Source: Unio delphinus
Lineage: Eukaryota; Mollusca; Bivalvia; Unionida; Unionidae
Reading direction: 5' to 3'
Assembly: GCA_029339505.1 (NCBI GenBank)
Contig: JAQISU010000155.1
Location: 20,526,001-20,590,000, forward strand
Length of the DNA stretch: 64,000 nt
In this document: positions 25,601 through 36,250 of the stretch, in pieces
Position numbering within the stretch: the first letter of the stretch is position 1
How the letters are laid out: every line of letters starts with the position of its first letter
Notes under the pieces: generated by a model
Database searches by the model: none
Seen by the model: the letters and a program-made list of their open reading frames with translations, nothing else
What the model was told of the DNA's origin: nothing
Translations under genes and position numbers: made by a program

Positions 25601-26939
25601 CTATGTTATACAAACTTTTAAAAAGAATCAGGACACTTACGCTTGTTTTTGTGGTATATTTTCCCTTAGAAAAATTAAAAGAAACACACATCCCACTTAG
25701 AAAATCAATTCCAAAGGAAAGGTCCACGATTTTAAAATATCACCAGAGTGAACCGATGACAAATACGACTAGTTCTCACAAAATAGTTAATCCAAATACG
25801 CTGTGATGTAATTGACTCGAAAATTAACATAATTTCCGTGGGATCGCTCAGGGTACGATTGTTCTTGCTTTGGTTTTACTTCTTTTTTTATTATAAATAA
25901 AAAAAGCGGTGAAACACGGCCTATCTCGAAACTAGGCGAAGAGCTACTGAAGTCAATTCGAAGTGAACGCGGTAAGAAAATTAGTATAGCCAATGAAATT
26001 GTTTATGATGAGTGATGCAATGTTTTGTACGAAGGTAGTATGGCAAAATAATAAATACGCTCTCAAAAATTGTTCCCATTGCCGTGCAGACTGGAATGCC
26101 AACTTAAATCCCTCCGTTGTGTATTGTAACATTTCTTCTTACCACATCAACTACTGAATGGTCACAGTACTCATACCATTTCTTTTTATCACATCAGCTA
26201 CTGAATGGTCACAGTACTGATTCGCATTTTGAAACTGACAATTTATTTGTATCTCACTTAAACAATTTGACGTACACACTCACATCGGTATAGTCAGGAG
26301 TGGTGCAGTATTAAGTGGCATGGTTTTTGTTTCTTTTTTTTTTTTCTTTTTTTTTCAAACTTGTGAATCTGGGAATTGCACAAATTAACGAAGCAAGTTC
26401 AGTGAATCTAAAGGATAAAAACCCAAGTTGTCTGTCTATTGATGTGAATATTTACATACAAAAACAATATGACCTGCAAAACACAAAGATATACGGCAAG
26501 CATGATTAGAATGAACACAGCAATACCGAACCGTAGTAACAAAGAGATGTTTTTCTGCACGTCCGCGTAACTTAGAGTTTCAATCCTCTTTCAAGACAAA
26601 CTTGGTATCCTTTTGTGAGCGTGAAATTAAAATACTGCAGAAACTTAAGTGCTTTGCTATAGACTATAGTATAGATAATTTCAGCAACAAACTAAACAAC
26701 ATAAATACCGTTACAACAATAGAAAGCCCGAAATCGTCTATTAAAAAAGAAATGCGCTAAAAAAATAATTAAAGATTAACGATGGCTAAACAATGAAACC
26801 TAATTAAAGAAAGGCAATGGCATTGGTATATAGGCCTTTCACATTGATATTGTATGCGAATGTAATCTGCCATTTATTAACAGCTTGAATAAAAGGTATA
26901 CGCAAAGAGAAACCTCAATTCAGGGAAAATACGCATATC

Positions 26940-27039
26940 AAAACAAAATATGCAATTTACTATCCACACACGGGTAAGCAGCTAGAACAATCCACATAAT
27001 TTACTATCCAATATCACACCATCTACCATACACACACAC
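26940..27039. repeat. Minisatellite, part left of the hAT insertion
   Basis: Start of a tandem array with units like GGTAAGCAGCTAAAACAAACC-ACATAATTTACTATCC-AATATCACACCATCTACCATCC-(AC)n. The array is cut at 27039 by the hAT-like transposon and resumes at 30561. The right arm (about 42700-42760) has only a single diverged unit at the same place. Confidence 0.85.
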
Positions 27040-30000
27040 TAGGGTGCATCAAACGCCCCAATGTCAACCAATTATGATGTCCCTAGTTTTAGAACATTCC
27101 TTTAGTCATAAAAAGAATTTCTGCCAATTTTTGTCTAATTCCAACATTGTTTAGGGGGTCCACCTCAATTAGCAAGATTTGTATTATGAAGCATTATATT
27201 GCGATATTCATTTAGCTGAATGTTATTTGCTGTTGAGCTCTTTACTTATTTACAATTGTATTGAATTTGATTAAATAACTATTCTTTGCTTGTTTATTCA
27301 AGTTGTTTGTGAAGTCTGCAATCTTTGAAAGTGAGATTTTACAAAATATTTCAATTTTATCTAATTTTGTATTAAACATTTTTATTTTTATTGAACTTAT
27401 TATATTATACTTTCATGTTGTTGCAATTCTATAGCCTGTTTTACAAATGTTATATGCAAACTGTTTTTAGTCATTACAGGGCTGTTAGATTTAGCTCATG
27501 TTGACTGTTAAGTGTTAATCACTATTGTTATATTCATGTTGTTGCCAGACGCCAGTTGAATACTGGAAGGCAGTGAAGAGAGTACCGTTCCAGGTCTGCA
27601 ATCAACTCCTCGTTCGGCTACCCTGTCCCAGAAAATTTCTCCAACAAGACAGTCATCTACAATATTCGGTCTTGGCAGCAAGATAACGGCAGAAGACTCA
27701 ACAATTACTAGTTCGCGTATGCCTACAAGCCCAACATGACTGCAAGTCTTGCGGTGTTTGATGCATCATCTAGCTGATGGTGCGCATTAAAACTGTACCA
27801 GATGGGAAGCAGCTAAAATTGTCCTGTCAAAGGTATCTGTGTTTTATGAGAAAGCCCATATTCCGATGATTACAGAACGCAGGGCATGCGAACGATTAAT
27901 TAATCTGCTTGACGACAATGCTAAAGTGAGAGCAATTCCAATCAACCGCCGATCAGTCCCGAACTCCCTGAACAAGCTAAAAAAAGATGGAAGAAATGCT
28001 AGCTGAGACATTCCCACATTGTGGCCTGCAAATGCAGAACAACTCATAAAAAATCTGGAAGATGTCGCTTTCCTGCAGTCAATGAAGAACGACCGTCTGG
28101 CAACATTCAGACCACGTGACAAAGTTCTTGCAGCCAAAGTCCAGCGTCGCGAACAAAGGGACAACATGGAAGCACGGCGACGCGAGAGAATGCAGAGTCA
28201 CCTGAAGTCGATGACTGCACCTAAAATACTCCATAACAGCGACAGTAGCAGCAGTGATGAGGATATTGTTAGTGATGGAGAAGTTGGCTCATTGGCTGCT
28301 GGTCAATCCATCACACCAAGAACTTCGAGAAGTCACAAGCGAACTGCTCGCACAGGAACACCTGCTTTCATCCCTCATGACATCATTCAACGACCCAAAC
28401 TTGTTCAACTAGCCACACGTCTGAAGATGACTCCAGTGCAACAAGCTGCATACACGGAGGCATTAGTGGCATGGGCAGGTGGTGATACTTTAAAGATATC
28501 CCCATCATAATCAACCGCAGACAAGTCCAGGCGTCAGATAGGAAGATTGATAGCAAATAATTGTAAGGACCAATGGATCCTGCCAGAATTGATATCCCTG
28601 CATTGGGACTCAAAGCTGATGCCATCACTGGCAAACCAGAATATCACAGAAAAACGTCTCACTGTCGTCGTCGGAAATGCCACAGAATTGAAGCTTCTTG
28701 GAGTCCCATCATACCAACCTGGAACAGACAGAAAGTCCGGAGATATAATTGCTGATCTGACAATGGTTTTGCTCTCATCATGGCAATGTACCGAGTCTGT
28801 TGTGAATATAACATTCGATACCACAGCATCAAAAACAGGTCACGTAACTGTAGCCTGTGTGACAGTCCAAAAGCAGCTTGGACGAGCTCTCCTTTTGTCA
28901 GTCTGTCTTCACCATGTTGGTGAGATTGTCCTGTCTCATGTTTTCGATGATCTGAAGATTGAGCATCCAAGTCTTCAGAAGTCACCTTGTTTACATGATT
29001 TCTTAAGAGCTTCCAAATGTTGACGGTGCCATCTAAAAGCAATGATGAACAGCTATCTCGATTGAACTTGACATCATTCAACCACGAGGCACTTCTGATT
29101 GTAGATACATGTCGAACCAGTGTTCTCCAGCTTGCCAAATCAGAGCTTTCGCTACGTCGAGATGATTATCAAGAATTTGCTGAGCTGTGCACAGTGTTCC
29201 TTGATGGAGAAACTGAAGATCATTCTGTCACCTTCAAGCGACCAGGAGCCTTACTCAAAGCCAGATGGATGGCTAAACTCATCTATTCGATTAAGATATG
29301 CCTGTATGAGCTGCAAATTCAACAACTACCACGTAACACTATTACTACACTGCATCAAATTTTAAAGGTGAGGGCGTTTGTGAACTTCGCAACACTGGTC
29401 TACAGCAGCTGGTGGATGACGTGCAATTCAGCGGTAGATGCGCCGTGGAACGACCTGCAGTTGTACAAGTCTTTATTGCAGTACAAGGTCGTGAATCCAG
29501 ATGTCTCTCAGAGTGCACTGCATGCCTTCAAACTGCATCTCTGGTACCTGACTGCAGAGATGATTCCTCTTGCTCTGTGGAGCAGTAAGGTGCCTGATGC
29601 TGAACGGCGAGCCCTTGCAGACAGTCTGCTGGCTGAAACGGCCCTCTTGGCACCACAGAACCGGTTTGGAACAGGCATTGGCAAGCCAATGGTTCCAGCA
29701 ACTGTTACTCTGACCACAACTCTTGCTGATTTTGCTAGTACTGATTCTTGGTACACATTCACTCTTCTTCAGCTGAACGCCGAGTTCATAACTGAAGAAG
29801 TTGCGAACTGGCCAAATTCTGCTGCGTACCAAGCTTCTCTCGGCAACCTTCAATCGCTGAACGTTGTCAATGACTGTGCTGAGAGAGGTGTTAAGCTCAG
29901 CTCAGATATTTTGGCATCAGCAAGGGGTAAAGAACATTACTTGAACGTGCTGCAAGTTGTTGAGAAGGACCGTAAAGAACAGCCCAACTTGCGAAAACGC

Positions 30001-30558
30001 AAAGGACATAGCGACTAACTGAAGAATCTACCAAATAACAAACATTGACTTTAAAACATTGCTGAATGTAGAATATATTTAACTATATTTAACATTTTAA
30101 ACATTGAATAAATCATTTAGAAAAATGTTGAAAACAACATATACTGTCTGAATTCATTGCGATGAAACTATTGTCTCCGATGAGTTGACAAATATTAAAA
30201 GATGTAGTGAATGGTTAATTTGTTATATAATAAATACTTCTAACACCTGTTGTATAAATTTAGTATCATACTATTGAATATAATCAGATAAAAACTGAGC
30301 ATGTACTATTGCAATATCTATATACAACTCTGCATGCAATATTATATAATATAATGAGTGGAAAAACTGGAAATATGCGCCAAATGGCGAGTTTTCGATA
30401 TTTTGACAAAAAATTCATTTGAATGGTGGACCACCTAAATGTGCTTCAAACTTCACCAAACTTTGCCATAAATTTTCTTTTTTTATATAAAAAAAATCTA
30501 GACAAGGGACAAAATGATCCATTGAAGTTAAAAAAAATATGGGGCATTTGATGCACCC

Positions 30559-30560
<2 letters not shown>
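27040..30560 (+). mobile_element. hAT-like DNA transposon, nearly complete
   Basis: A 3521-bp element with 21-bp terminal inverted repeats TAGGGTGCATCAAAYGCCCCA (one mismatch) at 27040-27060 and 30540-30560. It is flanked on both sides by ACACACAC, an 8-bp duplication; since the target is an AC repeat the duplication is suggestive rather than proven. TAGGG-type ends and an 8-bp duplication fit the hAT superfamily. Near both ends a GTGGACC/GGTCCAC-type motif occurs. It encodes one plus-strand transposase-like gene that is broken at a few points. Confidence 0.85.
27700..30018 (+). pseudogene. Transposase-like gene of the hAT-like element, broken
   Basis: Plus-strand coding blocks: about 27790-28010 (K-V-S-V-F-Y-E-K-A-H-I-P), 28022-28507 (acidic-serine linker, R-P-K-L-V-Q-L-A-T-R), 28511-29023 (H-W-D-S-K-L-M-P and later F-D-T-T-A-S-K-T-G, candidate first two acidic catalytic residues) and 29017-30018 (K-A-R-W-M-A-K-L-I-Y-S, S-S-W-W-M-T-C, H-L-W-Y-L-T-A-E-M, and N-D-C-A-E-R-G-V-K-L, a hAT-like C-terminal pattern, then R-K-R-K-G). 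The first two large blocks share one frame, separated by TAA at 28508-28510; a frameshift lies near 29010-29030, and another near 27990. The family is a widespread uncharacterised one; an RNase-H-fold transposase is my inference. It is close to intact, so the insertion is young. Confidence 0.75.
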
Positions 30561-30608
<48 letters not shown>

Positions 30609-31640
30609 GTAAGCGGCTAAAACAAACCACTTAATCTACTATCCAATATCACACCATCTACCATCCAGACACAAGGCGAAGCAACCAAAACAAAACATAC
30701 AATTTATTATCCACACACGGGTAAGCAGCTAAAACAAACCACATAATTTGCTATCCAATATCACACCATCTACCATCCACACACACACGAAGAAACAGCC
30801 AAAATAAACCACATAATTTACTATCCAATATCACACCATTTACCATCCACACTCACACGGGGATGCAGCTAAAACAAACCACATAATTTACTATCAAATA
30901 TCACACCATCTACTATCCACCAACACGGGGTAGCAGCCAAAACAAAACATACAATTTACTATCCACACACGGGTAAGCAGCTAAAACAAACCACATAATT
31001 TACTATCCAATATCACACCATCTACCATCCACCCACACGGGGAAGCAGCCAAAACAAAACATACAATTTACTATCCATACACGGCTAAGCAGCCAAACAA
31101 ACCACATAATCTGCTATCCAATATCACACCATCTACCATCCACACACACACAGGGAAGCAGCCAAAACAAACCACATAACCTACAATCCAATATCATATA
31201 ATCTTCCATCCACACACCGGTAACCAGCCAAAACAAACCACTTAATATACTATCCAAAATCACACCATCTACCATCCATACACCAGAAGCAGTCAAAGCG
31301 AACCACATAATCTACAATCCAATATCATAAAGTCTTCACTGCACACACGGGTAAGCAGCTAAAACAAACCACATAATCTACTATCCAACTTCACACCATC
31401 TATCATCCACACACGGGAAGCAGCCAAAACAAACCACACAATTTACTATCCAATATCATACAATATTCCATTCACAAACGGGGAAGCAGCCAAAATAAAA
31501 CATACAATTTACTATCCACACACGGGAAGCAGCCAAAACAAACCACATTATCTACTACCCAATATCACACCATCTACCATCCACACACCGGTAAGCAGCC
31601 AAAATAAAACATACAATTTAGTATCCCCACACGGGATACA
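30561..31640. repeat. Minisatellite, part right of the hAT insertion
   Basis: Opens with an (AC)n run (30561-30606) and continues with about 12-15 units of the same 66-75-base sequence seen at 26940-27039, mixed with a shorter form of about 42 bases (AAACATACAATTTACTATCCACACACGGG). The constant parts are TACTATCCAATATCACACCATCTACCATCC and AGCAGCCAAAACAAACCACATAA. The array ends just before the first provirus gene. Confidence 0.9.
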
Positions 31641-31783
31641 ATTTGTGTCAGCTAACAAACATTGATTCCAAGAACCAATGTACGGATTACGGTTCAAAAG
31701 GTAATAAAGTTCCCAAGTATCCATTTTTTTGTGTGGCCTTTTTTTCTTCACAGGTGATGATAAGTCATCAATTCGATCCAGAC

Positions 31784-32146
31784 TTATTGCTTGAAAAGGT
31801 CTGTCAAGTAACTGTTTGTTTGCTTCGTCTCCTTAATCTTGGCCAAGAGATCTTCGATGTGATCAATTTCTGGAGCAAACAATGGAGGAGAGGAATGATC
31901 ACGCAAGTCTTTATACCACTGAAGTAACACGGTTTCTTCTGAGATGAGACTCCAAGCTTCGTTCAGATAATGGTCCAATTTTTCATCTTGATTCATCATC
32001 ATACATTTATCGTGTTGAATTTGACTGGGATGATCGTTTTGACATCCATAACAATCTTCCTTAATCATGTCCCTCATTTTATCCTCCAAGTGTTTGGCAA
32101 AACAGGTGACTAAATGTTGTTCCTGTTCTGGCCATCTGGACTGCAT
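31784..32146 (-). CDS. Small capsid-adjacent Polinton protein
   Basis: About 120 residues from the ATG at 32146: starts M-Q-S-R-W-P-E-Q-E-Q-H-L, then C-Y-G-C-Q-N-D-H-P-S-Q-I-Q-H-D-K-C, a Cys/His-rich patch that may bind zinc, then an acidic helical tail. I chose this start because upstream codons are a (GA/CT)n microsatellite and because the diverged copy at 9.2 kb matches from here on. It lies immediately downstream of the major capsid gene, where Polinton-like elements often have a small protein with C-Y-G-C and a following H-P-S-Q. Function unknown; a virion or assembly role is inferred from position. This is one of the few uninterrupted genes of the provirus. Confidence 0.7.
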   Translation of the reverse strand: MQSRWPEQEQHLVTCFAKHLEDKMRDMIKEDCYGCQNDHPSQIQHDKCMMMNQDEKLDHYLNEAWSLISEETVLLQWYKDLRDHSSPPLFAPEIDHIEDLLAKIKETKQTNSYLTDLFKQ

Positions 32147-32182
32147 TATCACTACTTCTTCTTTTTTGGTCTTGATGATTTT

Positions 32183-32183
32183 C

Positions 32184-32243
<60 letters not shown>
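32183..32243. repeat. (CT)n microsatellite in the capsid-small gene interval
   Basis: About 60 bases of CT just upstream (minus strand) of the start codon at 32146, extending the open frame artificially with Arg-Glu repeats. It could have altered the leader of the small gene. Confidence 0.95.
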
Positions 32244-32248
<5 letters not shown>

Positions 32249-32311
32249 CCTCCCATTCCATTTCCATTGATTATCCACTGTTCAAAGAATGACAAGGGGC
32301 TTCCATAGTTT

Positions 32312-33720
32312 CTAATAGTCTAGAATGACTTCTCTCAAACTGTTGATTGTTATGGTATTATCAATTTCAGCATACAGAATTACATTCACCGTTTCTTCAA
32401 GAGCCCCTGCAAACTGAAGTTCCACACGCAGTTGCCCAGATTTTAAAGGTTGGAAATGTCCCTCGTCGCTGCCTTGGTCTGGAGTGAAATCAAAACCCCA
32501 CAAAGTGTAACCTCCTGCATAGTCGTCGTAGGAAATACCGTGACTGGTGTTGGTTCCTAACTGTCCTGTGGATTCGTACAGCGACAAGTACGATCTCAAG
32601 TAATTCTTCTGGGCAAAGTCGGGTTCAAAGGGTCGGGTACACAAAGCTTTGCCATCGCGACTGACTTCGATTTTGGATACTTTGCAGAGCTTAAACTGGA
32701 AAGGATTTTGATCGTGGGTACCGTTGAGGGCTGCATTGCTGACGATACCAATGAATAAACGTTTGGGTAAATGTCCTTGGAACAGATGATCTTGATGTGA
32801 AATAATGGATGACATGTAACAAGCTGCAGATGAATGATGATAAAACTGAGACTATTCTGATAACAACACAAAGACTTTCTCATTCACATCATTTACCTCA
32901 GACAATAATTATCAGCAACACCAACATTAATCTCTCACAATCAGTACGGAACCTAGGCGTTACACTAGACAGTACTCTCACATTGCACCAACATGTCATG
33001 AACATATGCAAGGCTGCATATCTTGAATTAAGACGCATCAGTTCCATTCGTAAATATCTTTCAGTTGATGCCACTAAAACACTTGTGTGTTCATTAGTAT
33101 TTTCAAGACTGGACTATTGTAACTCAATTCTGTCTGGTTCGTCACAATATTTACTCCAGAAACTTCAAAAAGTTCAAAACACAGCTGCACGGATCATCTT
33201 TAGAGTACCTCGATCAGAGCACAGCTCACCACTGCTCTGTACCCTACATTGGCTATCAATTCGATACAGAATCAAACACAAAATTTGTTCTCTGTGCTAT
33301 GTTTCAATTACAGACTCCAGTCCAACATACCTATCCAGCCTCACCCATGTGCATACACCAGCTAGATCCTTACGCTCTTCTTCTGATAATCGTATACTCA
33401 TTGTTCCCAAAGTGAAAGCAAAGTCATATGGACAACGTTCGTTTGCACACCAGGGCCCGGCGACGTAGAACGAATTGCCCATTGAAATTAGACACAAAGA
33501 CACAGTGGTCCATTTTAAGAGTGCTTTTAAGACTCACCTCTTTCGACTGCAGGGACAAACTTAGCGACCTGATCATGTTTTGTATCTTATATGTTTTCAG
33601 CATGTTTTTATGTTTTCCAATTTCATTGTTTTTGTCATTTGTTGTTCTGTAGTGTAATCATATCATTATTGATGGTGTAAAGCGCTTAGAGCTTCGAAAG
33701 ATTAGGCGCTATACAAAGTC

Positions 33721-33772
<52 letters not shown>

Positions 33773-34432
33773 GTCGGCATGAGCAATCAAATGGAAAGCA
33801 GCCCTGCTACGATTCAGTCTCAAGCGAATATCCACACCGTTCAGCAAATACTTCTCTTGAAACCACATGTCCGAATACAAACGATCGAACAATTCTAAAC
33901 TACGTCCTTGCAGAATTTTCTTTCGACGCTCGTTAAAACCCACATTGTGACGATTGTCATCTACGGTCAAGGATGTGTCGTTAAACTTATCTGGTGTGTC
34001 AGGTTTCCATACCAAGCAAGCATCTAAATGAGTGTTCTTGGCTTCTTTTCCGTACGTCAAGAGATTTTCGAGGTACGCTCGGTAAGGGTATGTATCCATG
34101 CTACTGCTCACCAGTTTGATATTCATGTACAAATCCACATCACTAAACAAGGAATGCATGAAACTGTTGACGGGAGCTACTCGGGCATCGGCTCCTGGAA
34201 CGGAGTTGTCCGTTTTAATCACTTTCACTTTCAAATACAAGTAACTGCTGTTCAGAACGATGTAATCTTCGGGTTGCCCTTTGATTTCAAACTCGATGGG
34301 AGCTGAATCCGCCAAAGAGGAGACGGGATGAAATTCGACCCATTGGGCTTCGTGCATGGTCATCATAGTGGGTGGCATGGCAAAGAAATCCAGTTCCGAC
34401 TTGGAACAGGCACAAGATTCTTGGTGCATCAT
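32312..34432 (-). pseudogene. Major capsid protein (double-jelly-roll, F54H12.2-like), split by a LINE
   Basis: The N-terminal part (34432 to 33772) includes Q-W-V-E-F-H-P-V near residue 31, I-V-L-N-S-S-Y-L-Y-L-K-V-K-V and V-N-S-F-M-H-S-L-F-S-D-V-D-L-Y-M-N. The C-terminal part (about 32799 to 32312) includes H-L-P-K-R-L-F-I-G-I-V, L-R-S-Y-L-S-L-Y, D-Y-A-G-G-Y-T-L and ends V-I-L-D-Y. These are hallmarks of the family annotated after C. elegans F54H12.2, which I take to be the Polinton/adintovirus major capsid. The two parts are separated by a 5'-truncated LINE at about 32800-33771. Compared with the family, roughly 50 residues between the two parts seem to be missing, so the insertion came with a deletion. 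Within each part the frame is otherwise clean, so loss of function is mainly due to this insertion. Confidence 0.85.
32800..33771 (+). mobile_element. 5'-truncated LINE inserted in the capsid gene
   Basis: Plus strand. It begins inside the reverse transcriptase at W-M-T-C-N-K-L-Q-M-N-D-D-K-T-E and runs through N-L-G-V-T-L-D-S, R-L-D-Y-C-N-S-I-L-S-G and N-T-A-A-R-I-I to N-E-L-P-I-E-I-R near the C-terminus, with one TAG at 33466-33468. The 3' end carries the hairpin-like GTAAAGCGCTTAGAGC...GCGCTATACAAAG and a tail of ATT repeats (33722-33771). These 3' features are typical of the L2/Crack-like or CR1-like group; I do not decide between them. No target duplication is seen at the two junctions. 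Confidence 0.8.
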
Positions 34433-34465
34433 TTTTTCTCAGTCTCTATGTTTTGCTTTTAATAA

Positions 34466-34903
34466 TCAAAAATGTCTAAGTTTCAAACGGTTCTTTTCTT
34501 TCTTAGTCTTTCTAACTTTAGAGGTATGGAGACTTTTGGAAGGATGTCTTCGTCGTCGCTTTCTGACTTGTCCTTGCTGTGTCCTCAGAGAAGCTGGAAT
34601 GCCAGACTCGGTACCGTTCATGGCATTTTTAGGACTTTCTCCTCGACCCAAAATTTCTTTACCCGTTTGAAGCAAGACATTTTTGCCTGCTCTCAAGAAA
34701 GCTTCTTTGGGATTTTGTTTGTCAATGAGGACATTGTGAAGAAAATCTTTGCCGTGAGTCAATGCGGCATCTTTAGAGGCGTGCAATCCTCGTGTCACCA
34801 TCGGATTCAAAACAGGGACCACGGCACGAAAGGATGATTTAAACATATCTCCTAAACCATGTCCTCCTCATTGTTGAGCGACTCCTCGGTACACAGCATA
34901 CAT
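34466..34903 (-). pseudogene. PX-like (adenovirus core protein X) protein with one stop
   Basis: The natural start is the ATG at 34903; TGA at 34868-34870 interrupts after 11 codons, just before G-G-H-G-L-G-D-M-F-K-S-S-F-R. The remaining sequence has an amphipathic segment (V-V-P-V-L-N-P), repeated short helices of the K-x-A-L/F-x-x-A-G-K type (K-E-A-F-L-R-A-G-K-N-V-L) and a strongly basic tail (V-R-K-R-R-R-R-H and K-V-R-K-T-K-K-E-K). This order (Gly-rich start, helices, basic end) is that of PX-like virion core proteins of adenoviruses, adintoviruses and Polintons, which bind packaged DNA. It sits between the two capsid genes, as expected. Confidence 0.7.
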
Positions 34904-34909
34904 CAATTT

Positions 34910-35830
34910 TCAGTTGTTAGAGAATCGTTTTTGAAAATGGAGTTTTACTGTGACTTTCCCTTTGGTAAATGGAATATTTTGTCCTAGATGTCCTTTTATA
35001 GTAATGTTGAAACTGTCAACATACAACTTACTGACAGGCAAATAATGAGGATGTACAAATTCGCGGTGAACATGATAGGTATTTCCACCATCCTCGTCAG
35101 CGATCATAGCAGAATCCACTTTGAAAGGAATAACACGCAGTAACGGTACAGAGGTGTGTCCCACGAAGTTGTACTCCACCACATCGGTGTACACAAACAT
35201 CAAGTTGAGTCCTTGGTTCATTTATACAGGAAATCGAAAATATTTCGCAAAATCCAAGTTACTGCTTATGGCTGGTATTTCTTTTTCCTTGACCAACCTG
35301 AAGTCTCCACCCAAAATATCATAAATTCAGGACAAAAGGTAATAGCCATTATTTTATCCTCTGAAAATTTGATCATTAGTCTACGAGCCATTTTATGGTA
35401 CTCAAAGGTAACACTTTATTTTGGCTGTCTCCATGGCTTTACCAAACAAAGTATTGAACCTGGTTACAATCGTATTCTCTAAATGTTGACCACTAAAATA
35501 GTAGCCTGCAGGAATGGTTAACAGATAGGTGGACCGTTTAGTTTTAGGGTCCTGTGTTTTCATCGGGTCACTGAGAGTGATGCGTTCGTCTAAGATTTGT
35601 TGCAATTGCTTGTCATACACTTCTACTGAAAAACTGTTAAGATTTTCGACGATGTTTTTGATTTGTATATGGTGTGTCATTTCCACTAAAGCTACTTTCC
35701 AATGAGCATATTGATCCAAATGAATGACTTGTAATTTATCCGTGCAACAGCACAACGTGTTGTTAGGAAACACCTCCATGGAACTATCCCTGGGTAACGT
35801 TAAGTAAAATTGGTTAATATTGTTGTTCAT
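34910..35830 (-). pseudogene. Penton-like minor capsid protein, frameshifted
   Basis: The N-terminal part (35830 to 35402) has F-Y-L-T-L-P-R-D-S-S-M-E-V-F-P-N-N-T-L near residue 8 and W-K-V-A-L-V-E-M; the C-terminal part (35221 to 34910) has L-M-F-V-Y-T-D-V-V-E-Y-N-F-V-G, V-P-L-L-R-V-I-P and G-K-V-T-V-K-L-H-F. These are the typical start and end of the single-jelly-roll penton-like protein of Polintons. Between them the reading frame changes twice, near 35401 and somewhere in about 35300-35330, and TAA at 35222-35224 interrupts just before M-N-Q-G-L-N. Position next to the PX-like gene supports the call. Confidence 0.75.
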
Positions 35831-36245
35831 AATTCCAAAGTTTTCCTGTCCGAGGGGTCATTCGAGGTTAAATGAGTGTCTAAAAGAGGATTGTGATTGA
35901 CGGGGTGACTGTTAGGATACTGACTGACGTTGGACGCAAGGCTCCCAATATTGTTACTGTTGTTCCCGTTGTAAGAGTATTTCAGGGAAGGATTGGGAAG
36001 AAGATAACCGATGCAACTGCTGAGTAAAATGGTCCACAATCGTTTGTCTCCTTGTTGCAAACTCAAATTATCAATGACTGCACTGATGACACAATACACC
36101 ACAAAGATTTGACAGAAAAAGACGATTTGGGTTTTATGGACAAGTTCTCCACACCACACCCACAAGGGTTGCTTTTGTAAATTTGCAGAGAAGAACTGGG
36201 TGAAGGAGTAGTCACTGTGGTAGCTGAAGCTGTATTGAAGGTCAT
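35827..36245 (-). pseudogene. Small membrane protein of the provirus
   Basis: From the ATG at 36245 the frame opens with a Thr/Ser-rich segment (M-T-F-N-T-A-S-A-T-T-V), then the more plausible coding continues in another frame: P-L-W-V-W-C-G-E-L-V-H-K-T, a hydrophobic stretch I-V-F-F-C-Q-I-F-V-V-Y-C-V-I-S-A-V-I, then G-D-K-R-L-W-T-I-L-L-S-S-C-I-G-Y-L-L-P-N-P. A frameshift near 36190-36200 joins the two. Two possible membrane helices flank a Q-Q-G-D-K loop. Small proteins with W-V-x-C-G-x-L-V and G-Y-L-L-P-x-P occur next to the capsid genes of Polinton-like elements; their function is not known. It overlaps the end of the integrase gene by position. Confidence 0.55.
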
Positions 36246-36250
36246 GATGG

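Larger units (their letters stand above)
24370..26990. repeat. Left inverted arm of the provirus
   Basis: This sequence reappears as its reverse complement at 42700-45380, with matching landmarks in mirror order: terminal TAGCGACAAGG repeats, a 64-codon chance frame nearly identical in both arms (24666-24860 and 44884-45078), a GA/CT microsatellite (25549-25599 and 44107-44169), and the block at 26760-26930 (mirrored at about 42840-43010). Differences are scattered substitutions and small indels; by eye the arms remain highly similar. The open frames in the arms are not genes: they show no family resemblance. Confidence 0.9.

Noticed and set aside
28659..29138. Minus-strand 159-residue frame
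   Set aside because: Shadow of the transposase-like gene on the plus strand.
30561..31640. Regular repeats that might be taken for a CRISPR array
   Set aside because: Repeats are long, imperfect and directly adjoining, without unique spacers of constant length, and the DNA is eukaryotic.
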